Origin: Tubulanus polymorphus
Lineage: Eukaryota; Nemertea; Palaeonemertea; Tubulaniformes; Tubulanidae
Direction: 5' to 3'
DNA length: 60,000 bases
Assembly (NCBI RefSeq): GCF_964204645.1
Contig: NC_134026.1
Span: 23,146,650-23,206,649 of the forward strand
Below are positions 14,801-27,463 of this stretch, piece after piece. How positions within the stretch are numbered: position 1 is the stretch's first letter; each line of letters opens with the position of its first letter. Under the pieces are notes generated by a model that made no database searches, was not told where the DNA came from, and saw only the letters and a program-made list of their open reading frames with translations. Made by a program: the position numbers and the translations under genes.

Positions 14801-17800
14801 TGAAGAAACAAAAGTAACAACTCCAACAGGCGAGACAATCTCCCTTCAACAGGCTATTGAAGATGGATTGGTTGATCCTAACGCAGGAAAAGTCTTAGAT
14901 CAAACTAGTGGACACACATTAGGTGAAGCGATGAATCAAGATTTGATTGTATCCGATGAAAAGCCTGAAGCGATGACTCTAAATGAAGCTATTGAGAAAG
15001 GAATCTTTTACCCACGTACAAATACATTCACTGATCCTAAAACTGGAAATATAATGACACTGGAAGACGCTATAAGCAGTGGTTTAATCGATGATGAAGA
15101 AACCAAAATCACAACTCCTACAGGTGGAACTATCTCCCTTCAACAGGCTATCGAAAATGGAGTGGTTGATCCTAGTACTGGAAAAGTTGTAGATCAAACT
15201 AGTGGATACACGATTACATTAGGTGAAGCCATGAAACAAGATTTGATTGTATCCGATGAAAAGCCTGCTGCGATGACTTTAAATGAAGCTGCTGAGAAAG
15301 GAATTTTTAACCCACGTACAAATACATTCACTGACCCTAAAACTGGAAATATAATGACACTGGAAGAAGCTATAAGCAGTGGTTTGATCGACGATCAAGA
15401 AACCAAAATCACAACTCCGACAGGTGAAACTATCTCCCTTCAACAGGCTATTGAAGATGGAGTGGTTGATCCTAACACAGGAAAGGTTGTAGATCAAACT
15501 AGCGGACACACAATTACATTAGGTGAAGCCATGAAACAAGATTTGATTGTATCCGATGAAAAGCCTGAAGCGATGACTCTGAATGAAGCTACTAAAAAGG
15601 GAATCTTTGATAAAGAAACAAATAAATTCACTGACCCAAAGACTGGAAAGTTATTGACACTGAAAGTTGCTATAAGCAGTGGTTTGATCAATGACGAAGA
15701 AACCAAAATTACAACTCTAGCAGGAAGAACAATCACTCTCCAACAGGCTGTTGAGGATGGAATGATTGATCCTAGTACTGGACAAGTCTTAGATCAAGCT
15801 AGTGGACACACAATGACATTAGATGAAGCGATGAATCGAGATTTGAGTGTATCCAATGAAAAGCCTGCTGCGATGACTATAAATGAAGCTACTGAGAAAG
15901 GAATCTTTAACCCACATACAAATACATTCACTGATCCTAAAACTGGAAATATAATGACCCTGGAAGACGCTATAGGCAGTGGTTTGATCGATGATGAAAA
16001 AACCAAAGTAACTACTCTAACAGGCGAAACAATCTCCCTTCAACAGGCTATTGAAGATGGATTGGTTGATCCTAGTACTGGAGAAGTCTTAGATCAAACT
16101 AGTGGATACGCAATGACATTAAGTGAAGCGATGAAACATGATTTAATTGTTTCCGATGAAAAGCCTGAAGCGATGACTCTAAATAAAGCTACTGAAAAAG
16201 GAATCTTTAACCCACATACGAATACATTCACTGATCCAAAGACTGGAAAGTTATTGACACTGGAAGTTGCTATAAGCAGTGGTTTGATCAATGATGAAGA
16301 AACCAAAGTAACAACTCCAACAGGCAAAACAATCTCCCTTCAACAGGCTATTGCAGATGGAGTGGTTGATCCTAAGACTGGAAAAGTCTTAGATCAAACT
16401 AGTAGACACACAATTACACTAGATGAAGCCATGAAACAAGATTTGATAGTGTCCAGTGAAAAGCCTGAAGCGACGACCCTTAATGAAGCTACTGAGAAGG
16501 GAATCTTTAACCCACATACGAATACATTCACTGATCCAAAGACTGGAAAGTTATTGACACTGGAAGTTGCTATAAGCAGTGGTTTGATCAATGATGCAGA
16601 AACCAAAGTAACAACTCCAACAGGCAAAACAATCTTCCTTCAACAGGCTATTGCAGATGGAGTGGTTGATCCTAAGACTGGAAAAGTCGTAGATCAAACT
16701 AGTGGACACACAATTACACTAGGTGAAGCCATGAAACAAGATTTGATAGTGTCCAATGAAAAGCCTGAAGCGATGACCCTTAATGAAGCTACTGAGAAGG
16801 GAATCTTTAACCCACATATGAATACATTCACTGACCCTAAAACTGGAAAAGTATTGACACTGGAAGACGCTATAAATAGTGGTTTGATCGATGATGAAGG
16901 AACCAAAGTAACAACTCCGACAGGTGAAACTGTCATCCTTCAACAAGCTATTGAAGATGGAATAGTTGATCCTAAGACCGGAAAAGTCTTAGATCAAACT
17001 AGTGGACACACAATGACATTAAGTGAAGCCATGAAACAGAATTTGATTGTATCCAATGAAAAGCCTGAAGCGATGACTCTAAATGAAGCTACTGAAAAAG
17101 GAATCTTTAACCCACATACGAATACATTCACTAATCTTAAAACTGGAAATTTAATGACACTGGAAGATGCTATAAGCAGTGGTTTGATCGATGAAGAAGA
17201 AACAAAACTTACAACTCCAACAGGCAAAACAATCTCCCTTCAACAGGCTATTGAAGATGGATTGGTTGATCCTATCACAGGAAAAGTCTTAGATCGAACT
17301 AGTGGACACACAATTACATTAGGTGAAGCGATGAATCAAGATTTGATTGTATCCGATGAAAAGCCTGCTGCGATGACTTTAAATGAAGCTACTGAGAAAG
17401 GAATCTTTAACCCACATACAAATACATTCACTGATCCTAAAACTGGAAATATAATGACACTGGAAGAAGCTATAAGCAGTGGTTTGATCGACGATCAAGA
17501 AACCAAAATCACAACTCCGACAGGTGAAACTATCTCCCTTCAACAGGCTATTGAAGATGGAGTGGTTGATCCTAACACAGGAAAGGTTGTAGATCAAACT
17601 AGCGGACACACAATTACATTAGGTGAAGCCATGAAACAAGATTTGATTGTATCCGATGAAAAGCCTGAAGCGATGACTCTGAATGAAGCTACTGAAAAGG
17701 GAATCTTTGATAAAGAAACAAATAAATTCACTGACCCAAAGACTGGAAAGTTATTGACACTGGGAGTTGCTATAAGCAGTGGTTTGATCAATGACGAAGA

Positions 17801-20800
17801 AACCAAAATTACAATTCTAGCAGGAAGAACAATCACTCTCCAACAGGCTATTGAGGATGGAATGATAGATCCTAGTACCGGACAAGTCTTAGATCAAACT
17901 AGTGGACACACAATGACATTAGATGAAGCGATGAATCGAGATTTGATTGTATCCGATGAAAAGCCTGCTGCGATGACTCTAAATGAAGCTACTGAGAAAG
18001 GAATCTTTAACCCACATACAAATACATTCACTGATCCTAAAACTGGAAATATAATGACACTGGAAGATGCTATAAGCAGTGGTTTAATCGATGATGAAGA
18101 AACCAAAATCACAACTCCCACAGGTGAAACAATCCCCCTCCAACAGGCTATTGAAAATGGAGTGGTTGATCCTAGTACTGGAAAAGTTGTAGATCAAACT
18201 AGTGGACATACGATTACATTAGGTGAAGCCATGAAACAAGATTTGATTGTATCTGATGAAAAGCCAGAAGCGATGACTTTAAATGAAGCTACTGAGAAAG
18301 GAATCTTTAACCCACGTACAAATACATTCACTGACCCTAAAACTGGAAACATAATGACACTGGAAGAAGCTTTAAGCAGTGGTTTGATCGATGATGAAGA
18401 AACCAAAATCACAACTCCGACAGGCGAAACAATCTCCTTTCAACAGGCTATTGAAGATGGAATGGTTGATCCTAGTACTGGACAAGTCTTAGATCAAACT
18501 AGTGGACACACAATTAAATTAGGTGAAGCGATGAATCAAGATTTGATTGTATCCGATGAAAAGCCTGCTGCGATGACTCTAAATGAAGCTACTGAGAAAG
18601 GAATCTTTACCCCACATACAAATACATTCACTGACCCTAAAACTGGAAATATAATGACACTGGAAGATGCTATAAGCAGTGGTTTGATCGATGATGATGA
18701 AACCAAAGTAACAACTCCGACAGGTGAAACAATTTCCCTTCAACAAGCTATTGAAGATGGAATGGTTGATCCTACTACTGGAAAAGTCTTAGATCAAACT
18801 TTTGGACACACCACTAAATTAGGTGAAGCCATGAAACAAGATCTCATTGTATCATATGAACAGCCAAAAGCCATGACTCTTGATGAGGCTACTGAGAAGG
18901 GAATCTTTAATGAAGAAACAAATACATTCACTGACCCTCAAACTGGAAAGTCATCGACACTGGAAGAAGCCATAAGCAATGGTTTGATCGATGACAATGA
19001 ACCCAAAGTAACAAGTCCAACAGGAGAAACAACCTCCATTCAACAGGCTAGAAAACATGTACTTGTTGATCCTAAGACTGGAAAAGTCTTAGATCAAACT
19101 AGTGGGCACATAATTACATTAGGTGAAGCCATGAAAGAAGATCTGATTGTATCATGTGAAAAGCCTGACGCCATGACTCTTGATGACGCTACTGAGAAGG
19201 GAATCTTTAACAGAGAAACAAATACATTCACTGACCCTAAAACTGGAAAGTTATTGACACTGCAAGAAGCTATAAGCAGTGGTTTGATAAATGATGAAGA
19301 AACCAAAGCCACAACTCCAACAGGAGAAACAATCTCCCTCCAACAGGCTATTGAAGATGGGGTTGTTGATCCTAACATAGGAAAAATTGTTGATCAAGCT
19401 GGTGGGCCTGCAATTACATTAGGTGAAGCAATGAAACAAGATCTGATTGTATCATGTGAAAAGCCTGAAGCCATGAATCTTAATGAAGCTACTGAAAGGG
19501 GAATCTTTAACCCACATACAAATACATTCACTGACACTGAAACTGGAAAGTTGCTGACACTTGAAGAAGCTATAAGCAGTGGTTTGATCAATGACAAAGA
19601 AACCAAAGTTACAACTCCAAAAGGAGAAATAATCTCCCTTCAACAGGCTTTTGAAGATGGAGTGGTTGATCCTAAGACTGGAAAAGTCTTAGATCAAACT
19701 AGTGGACACACATTTACATTAGGTGAAGGGATGAATCAAGATCTTATTGTGTCATGTGAAAAGCCTGAAGCGATGACTCTTGATGAGGCTACTGATAAGG
19801 GAATTTTTAACCCACATACAAATACATTCACTGACCTTAATACCGGAAAGTTATTGACACTCGAAGAAGCTATAAGCAGTGGTTTGATCAATGACAAAGA
19901 AACCAAAGTAACAACTCCGACAGGTGAAACAATTTCCCTTCAACAGGCCATAGAAGATGGACTTCTTGATCCTTATACTGGAAAAGTTCTAGATCAAGCT
20001 AGTGGACACACAATTACACCACATGAAGCCATGAAACAAGATATGATGGTATCTGATGAAAGACTCATCACAACATATCCTAAGACATGTTCTGAAAAAG
20101 ATATATCATCATCTGATGAAGCTGTATCTCTTACAGATGCTATTGAGCAAGGATTAATTGATGTAAAAACAGGTCACTTCACTGACCCTGAGTCAAAAAA
20201 GACCATGACATTAAAAGAAGCAGTTGATCTGGGATTAATTGATGTAGCACGTGAAATGGTAAAAGAGGGTGATAATGACAGCTATATAGCTTTAAAAGAT
20301 GCCATCAATTGTGGTCTTGTTGATTTAGAAAAAGGTGAGATCTGGGATGCCAAGGGTGGCAATTTTGTTCCTCTTGTCCATGCATTAGCTGATGGAATCA
20401 TAGCTGATTTTGCAAAACCAGCTCCCAAGCTGCCTAGTGAATCCGATGATGTTATCCTAACCCTTGATGATGCTTTTAGACAAGGACTTTACAATCCTGT
20501 TAATGGAAAAGTAACTGACCCTATGACTGGCCAATGTACATCATTGAGAAAAGCTCTTGAACGAGGTGTTATTGATGTTGATAAGTCACAAGTTCTGGAT
20601 CCAGAGACTGGACGCCCAATATCATTGTTAGATGGTGTTGAGTCTGGTGTTGTTGTACTTGAAACTGGAAAAGTTGTTGATTTCCGTACAGGTGAGGCTG
20701 TGCCACTGTCAGATATGTTGGTTGAAAGGGGAAGATCGCCAACACGCCCTACCTTAACCAGGAAAACATCAAGTGTATTATCGTTAGTGGCTGGTTTACA

Positions 20801-23800
20801 TGATCCAGAACATGCCCTTGTCAAGGATACAAGAACAGGCGAAATGATTAATCTAGAAACTGCCATAGAACGGGGAATTGTTGACACAGACAAAAATGAA
20901 TACATTGACCTTACAACAGGGGGAAAACTGCCAATATCAGTGGCCTTAGAAAATGGATTGATTGTTGACACATCTAAAGACATTCCACTCTTAGAAGCCA
21001 TCAATAAAGGACTTTACAATCCAAACAAGGGAATATTTATAGATCCAAAAACTGGACAGGAAATGACATGGAATGAAGTAGTTAATTCGGAATTAATTGA
21101 CACATCCAAGCTACTCGTGCGTGAACCAGGATCAGGGAACCTCCTGCCTTTGGCAGAAGCTGAGAAGCAGGGCTTCCTAATCACAGACAATGGACTTGTT
21201 ACTGATCCATCAACAGGAGAAGTAATTACTCTTGCAGACGCATTTAAACAAGGCTTGCTTATAGATGCATCACAATCAATACCTTTTTCACTTGCTGATG
21301 CAGTGCAGAAAGGTTTGTTAAACACAGACACTGGTCTTCTCACTGAACCAAATACAGGAAAACGCATATCAATGAATGATGCACTTAAAGTTGGATTGCT
21401 GAATGTTGAGGGATCATTTATTAAGGATATCTCAACTAGTGCAGCCATACCACTAGAAAGTGCCATAGCTAGTGGAAGCATTGATATAGAAAATGGTTTA
21501 GTTACTGATATCGCAACTGGTAATACAGTTACTTTTGGCAATGCCCTTAGTAAAGGATTAATTTTTGATCAAGGACAGGCAAAACCTATGGATCTCGAGG
21601 AAGCTGTGAAAAGAGGACTCTATGATTTTGAGACAGGACTTGTAACTGATCCATCTAGCGGGAAACAAATGCCCCTTTTGTATGCCATTAACAAAGGTAT
21701 CATTGACAAGTTTTCTTCCGCTATTATTGACCCTAAAACAGGCACAACATTGAATTTGGAAGAAGCTATTAAATCAGGCTTAGTTGATCCAAGAACAGGT
21801 GAAATTATTGATGTCAAAACAGGAGAAGCGACTGACTTAAGGACAGCCTTCAACAGTGGCCTTGTTGAAACCAAGCCAGACATGACTGTTGATATTGAGA
21901 GAAAGCCATATACTCTTGCTGAATTATTATCTAAGGGTTTGTATGATCCAGACAGCGGTCTCATGAGGGATGAAAGTAGTGGTGATATGATCACTATATT
22001 GGCAGCAATAGAAAAAAATTTGCTTGACCATGAATCAAGTTCTCTTAAAGATCCTGGTTCTGGTCAAACAATAAGTTTACAAGATGCAATTGAGAATGGA
22101 CTTATTGAACCAAACATGGGTGAAATTCGAATCGGCGATCAAATATTTACATTAGATAGAGCTTTTGCACTTGGTTGGGTGCCAGGCTGGTCAGAAGCAC
22201 AGAAGCCTGATCATTTAGACACTGCTTCTATGACGCCATTAATTGAAACACCATCGGAGGCATCTACACCCGAAAGAAAGTCATCAAGGAAAATATCAAA
22301 AGCACCAGTAACTCTTGCTAAAGCAATTGCATCAGGTTCCTTTAATCCAGAAACTGGTATGTTTACTGATCCCCTAAACAATGAGCTAATCAGTCTCCAA
22401 GAGGCGATAAATAGGGGATATCTGTTGGGAACCATTCCTGAAGTCACAGACCCTATCACAGGAGAATCATTATCGCTACAACATGCCATTGATGCTGGGG
22501 TCATTGATCCATTAACTGGTCAATATGTCAACCCTGGAACGAAAGAAAGAATATCCCTTGGTGATGCATTATCATATGGCTGGATCCAACCACCCTCAAC
22601 TAGAAAAGACATGGTTTCCCCTGCTTCATTGCAAGAATCGCTGTCAGGTGAAAACACACCAGAACGTAAAATATCTACGGCTTTATCTGATAGAAGCAAT
22701 CCTTCAACTGTCGATGAATTCCCTATCACTAAACGGAAGCTTGGAGTGGCAGACTATGGCATGACTCTTTATGAGGCATTAGAAATTGGCCTTTTTGATG
22801 TGGAAAGTGGTACATTTACTGATCCAAGCAATAGTATCAATGTTAATCTCCAGGAAGCAATTGACTGCGGATTACTAAATGCTGAACGGAGCTTTATCCT
22901 AAATCCACTTGATAATCAAGTAGTCACTCTCATAACAGCCATTGAAACTGGACTTGTCGATTCAAATCTGAGCGTACTGATAGATCATTTGACTGGTTCC
23001 CCCATTACACTTGACAAAGCATTACATGATGGATTAATTTTACCACCTGAGAAAAAGACTGATAGCCCCCATGATTTAGTCTTAGCTGAAGCAATTTCAA
23101 ATGGAATGTTCAGTCCAACGACAGGTAAATTCACAGACATTTTCTCAGGAATGGAGTACAGTCTCGAGGAAGCTATTACAGCAGGCTTTATTGATGGTAA
23201 TGTGCCCCAGATAAAGGACTACAAAACTGGAAAATTAATTTCACTCAATAAAGCTGTCAAAAAGGGACTGATAGACCCAAAAACTGGAAAAGCCATTGAT
23301 CTCAAATCTGGCAAAGAGTGTTCTCTTGATAATTCGATATGTGATAGTAGTTCTGGGTTGAATTTTGGTGCTGCTTTAGATAGCACCATTAAAGACGATT
23401 TTAAACCTGCTGAAAATATTGTATTGACTGTTACTCGACCTATTAAATCAAAACCACCAAACACTGAGTTAGATACAGATACAGATAATACCGACCAAAA
23501 GAATAGGTTAAAAGACTATGATCACCTTGATGCAGGGGAAACAGCTAAGCTTTCAGAAAGCCCTCAAGATCCTGATTCAGGGGCCATTCAAACTGGTTCA
23601 GAATTTGACACTGAAGTCAAAAGGCCCGATGGATTCAACTTCAAACCTGAAGACATGGTATCAATTGGGGGAGATATCAAGGTAAAATAGATAATAAATA
23701 TCAAATGCCTTGATCCCCAGCCTGCTAGTAAATAGATGTTGTTTATTGTATTATCAGATCCTCATTTACTTTAACCAATTGTAGGTCTGAGAACATCAGA

Positions 23801-26800
23801 CATTTTTAAGAACCATTTTTCGTATATGAGGATTTGGAGATGATTCTCAATAAGCTTTTTTACTCCTTATAATCAAGCTTGAGTTTTATTTACTAACCAG
23901 TAATACATTGACCCAACTGTATGAACATATAGCTACGAGTGATTATCACCTAAATAGTCACCCCAAAGTTTACGTTACCTGAGCAAAGGTTAAAGTTGCA
24001 ATGTAGATGGTCTTCCACCTGTGTTGACCTGAGTATCACCTGGGTAAAGTCTCTAATGTAGCTACTTATGTTTCCATTGGAGTGAAAGTATTGTTATGAA
24101 ATGCTTCTATACATTTGGGTTCAGATTTTTAGTTATGTTTTATTCAGTTATATGTTTTATGTGTATCAAATTAAGCGGTAAAGTTGTATTATGCAAAGCC
24201 CCTTAAACCAAAATGTCTTCATAATTCATATCAAACATATGATTGTATCAGACCATTTGCTTCTTGCAAAAAATTAAATATGTTCCCAACTTTAACCGGC
24301 TTAACTAATATTGCGATTTTCTTATAGTCACAATTGTTTTTATTCTCACCATCACTTTGAGGAAAGCTTATCAGTTTTACTACTTGACTTTCTTTCTCAA
24401 AGGTAGTCTAATATCATGAAGATGTCATAATTTTTATGCTGGTTTGCATTAAGAAATATTGTGTGAAACAAAGGAAAAAAACAATTTTGAAAAACCGATT
24501 TAAGAACAAATTTGATTTATTCATCATTTTGCTGGGTTTTTCTAGTGTGTATATGCTGTAGTCCATTCATTCAAGCTGGATATGCTAAACAATTTTTTTG
24601 CTGATTGTGGCAACATTTATAGCTTGTTATTTATTGCTTAGAACATCAACAGTAGGTTTTGTTGAAGACGTGTGTGTCCCTGTTAAAAGTTATCTATCCT
24701 AACTGCAAATGATAGAGATATTATTTGCCCAGTCTGATTGAGGGAACTAGTCTTTTCAAAATGATATTTCTTATTGATGATAAGAGTTTGTTGCAGTCAT
24801 GATAGATCTAAGACTATTCCAGTCATTTGTTAAGTCTATCCAATAAACCAGTATTTGATACCGTGTTTTGACTGAAGTTCAAGAATCATGTCCTATCTGC
24901 AACAGGCATTCCAATTTTTAATCATTAGTTATTAAACATGTGATTTTTGTCCTTGTTCTATCATTATATTGTAATTTATGATTAACTATGGGCATTCATT
25001 ATTTTCATTTCTAATGCTTAGTTTTGCTGCTTTTCATCTCTATATATCATGTTTACCATATATCAGTAATGCTTACTTACGCCTGCTCTACATTAATCAT
25101 GCTTTATTCTTTAATTTTGTATTTTCAGAGAAATTGTGCATGAAATGTAGTTTTTGATGTGATTTTCGTTGTACTAATTTGTTTGATACCTATGTGTTCT
25201 TTATTTCTAATCTAATTGCTTATTAACATGTGTGTTGGTCGATATGTTATTTCAAGTTGTAATTTACCAGTTGTTCTTTGATGATTTGCCTTGCAAATGC
25301 TTCAAATTATATATAGATAATTAAGATAATAATGAGTATTTAACTTGCTTTTGATGAACTTCTTACATGTGATTAAAAATAATAAGGCCATGCTAGAAAT
25401 AATTCAGTTATAGTATTTTTAGCTTCTTTCACATTGTTTTCTTTTTCATCACAGCAGTTTAAATACAGTCCATGGTTAATTAAAAAAGGATATGTGAGTT
25501 CATTGTGCATGAGTCACAACAAATATTCAAGGGTGGTTGGATTTTGAAAATCAACACATTATCTATAATGATTTTTATGAAGTGACCAGTGTCATTTTTC
25601 TATCTCACAATAATTGACGTGTGCAAAATCACTTGGGTTTGGTGAAGTTAATATTTAATGATTGATTTAATCATACATGAATATGTCAAGTCTTCCAACT
25701 ATAAACGAACTTACTTTATATGTTGGTCATGGTTTAAAATGAATAAATCTATAAAATCTCTACTTGTCATTATTGACTTATAATCTAAACCACCTTTTCG
25801 TTATAGATTTTAATTGACTTACCATACTTGGGATGGGTTGTATTTCAATAAACTGCTGCTTAAAAGTTCTTCCATGTATCTTTAAATGTATCTTTGGCAT
25901 ACAAACATTTTTGCTTGATGCCAATAAAATTGTTAGATCATTAATTACTTCTACATTACTTGTTACTGAACTTTATAATGGAAATCTGCTGTAGCACTGA
26001 TATCAGAATCCTGAACTGATCCCATGCACTCATATTTCAGGTAAATGTCAATGACATTTTTGATGACTTGGTGAAAGACCTGGAGACTGAACTGAATTGG
26101 ATATCTCGTATTGAAGGCTCCCTTGCTGGACAGCAACCAATGAGTGAACCAATGGAACAGTTACAGCAACAACTGGAACAACATAGGGTCAGTTTGCTCA
26201 TAATCATGTCATCCACATCTGTGATAATTTTTATGAGCCATATTCCTCCCCATAAATCGTGAAAACTGTCTAGCTCTGGCTTTGGTTTCAGATGTTTGCA
26301 GTTGGACCACAGTTTAAACATGTCCGTTTCCATGATAAACCTCAACACCATCTATTTTAGACCTCTGCACAGCTTTCCTCTATAAAATATATGAATACAT
26401 GATTATTGATATAGCTGCATATACAAACATTGAAACCTACCCTTTTATATCTATGGATTATAACAATTTGTTTTCTTAACTATTTGAGCTGGCATATATG
26501 CATAATAACTACATTCTTTTCTTTCCTGCATTTAAAGCTTTTCTTTTCACAATGTATGTAAAATACCGTTTGAAAAATTATTAGGATTCCAAATATGTAT
26601 CAAGGTGCTCACATTTATTGTTCTAGTTGCAATATCAATGTAATATTAGGGAATAACATGGGTCTTTTATTGTGACATGATTGCATGCACCTCTAGATTT
26701 ATTCTCGGCTTATTTCTATGTATACGCATGCACACTTTCTTGTGCTAATGCATACATAATGAGGTTAATGTGTCCAGATGTCCAGCAGAAACATATCACA

Positions 26801-27385
26801 GGTACGGTGACGTTTCATCATATATCGCTTGCAGAATATTTCTTTGCTAAAAAATTACCTACCGATGTTGTGTTAACTGAAAAATACTTGAAATAAGCAT
26901 GAAGAGGTGTATGCAACTGTGTATTCAATAATGACCAAACCTATGTTATTTGCCTTTTAGATTATTTTCATAAGTGTTATCCTTTACTTTTTTTGTCATT
27001 TCATTCATTTTAGGCACTTGACTTAGATATTCAGGCCCATCGACAACCAATCTTGTCCCTGATTTATCAGACGGATGAGATCCTGCAACATTCGCGTGAA
27101 GATTTGACTGACACTCAAATTAAAATGCTACAGCAGTTCTCTGGTGATCTGAAACGTGGTAATGATCTGATAACAAAGGAAAGTGAAAGTCGACTGAAGC
27201 AGCTGCAAAATGGTTTGGATGAAGGTACAAAATTGATGAATGAACTCAATCGCCTGACCACATGGGAAGATGAATTTGAAAAGAATCTAGAAGAGCTGGA
27301 GCATAGTGCAACAGACCTAGAATTGCTCAAACAACATCTCAGTGATGTGAAGGTAAACATTTAAAGCATATAAAAGATGGCTTGC

Positions 27386-27463
<78 letters not shown>

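Noticed and set aside
15279-19643. Regularly spaced minus-strand ORFs of 63-94 codons in the 300-bp array
   Set aside because: They repeat every 300 bp because the sense array does. Composition is that of an antisense frame and no domain is seen.
14540-20060. Regular direct repeats considered as a CRISPR-like or non-coding satellite array
   Set aside because: The host is eukaryotic, the units are 300 bp with no short repeat-spacer pattern, and the frame is open throughout as plectin repeats.
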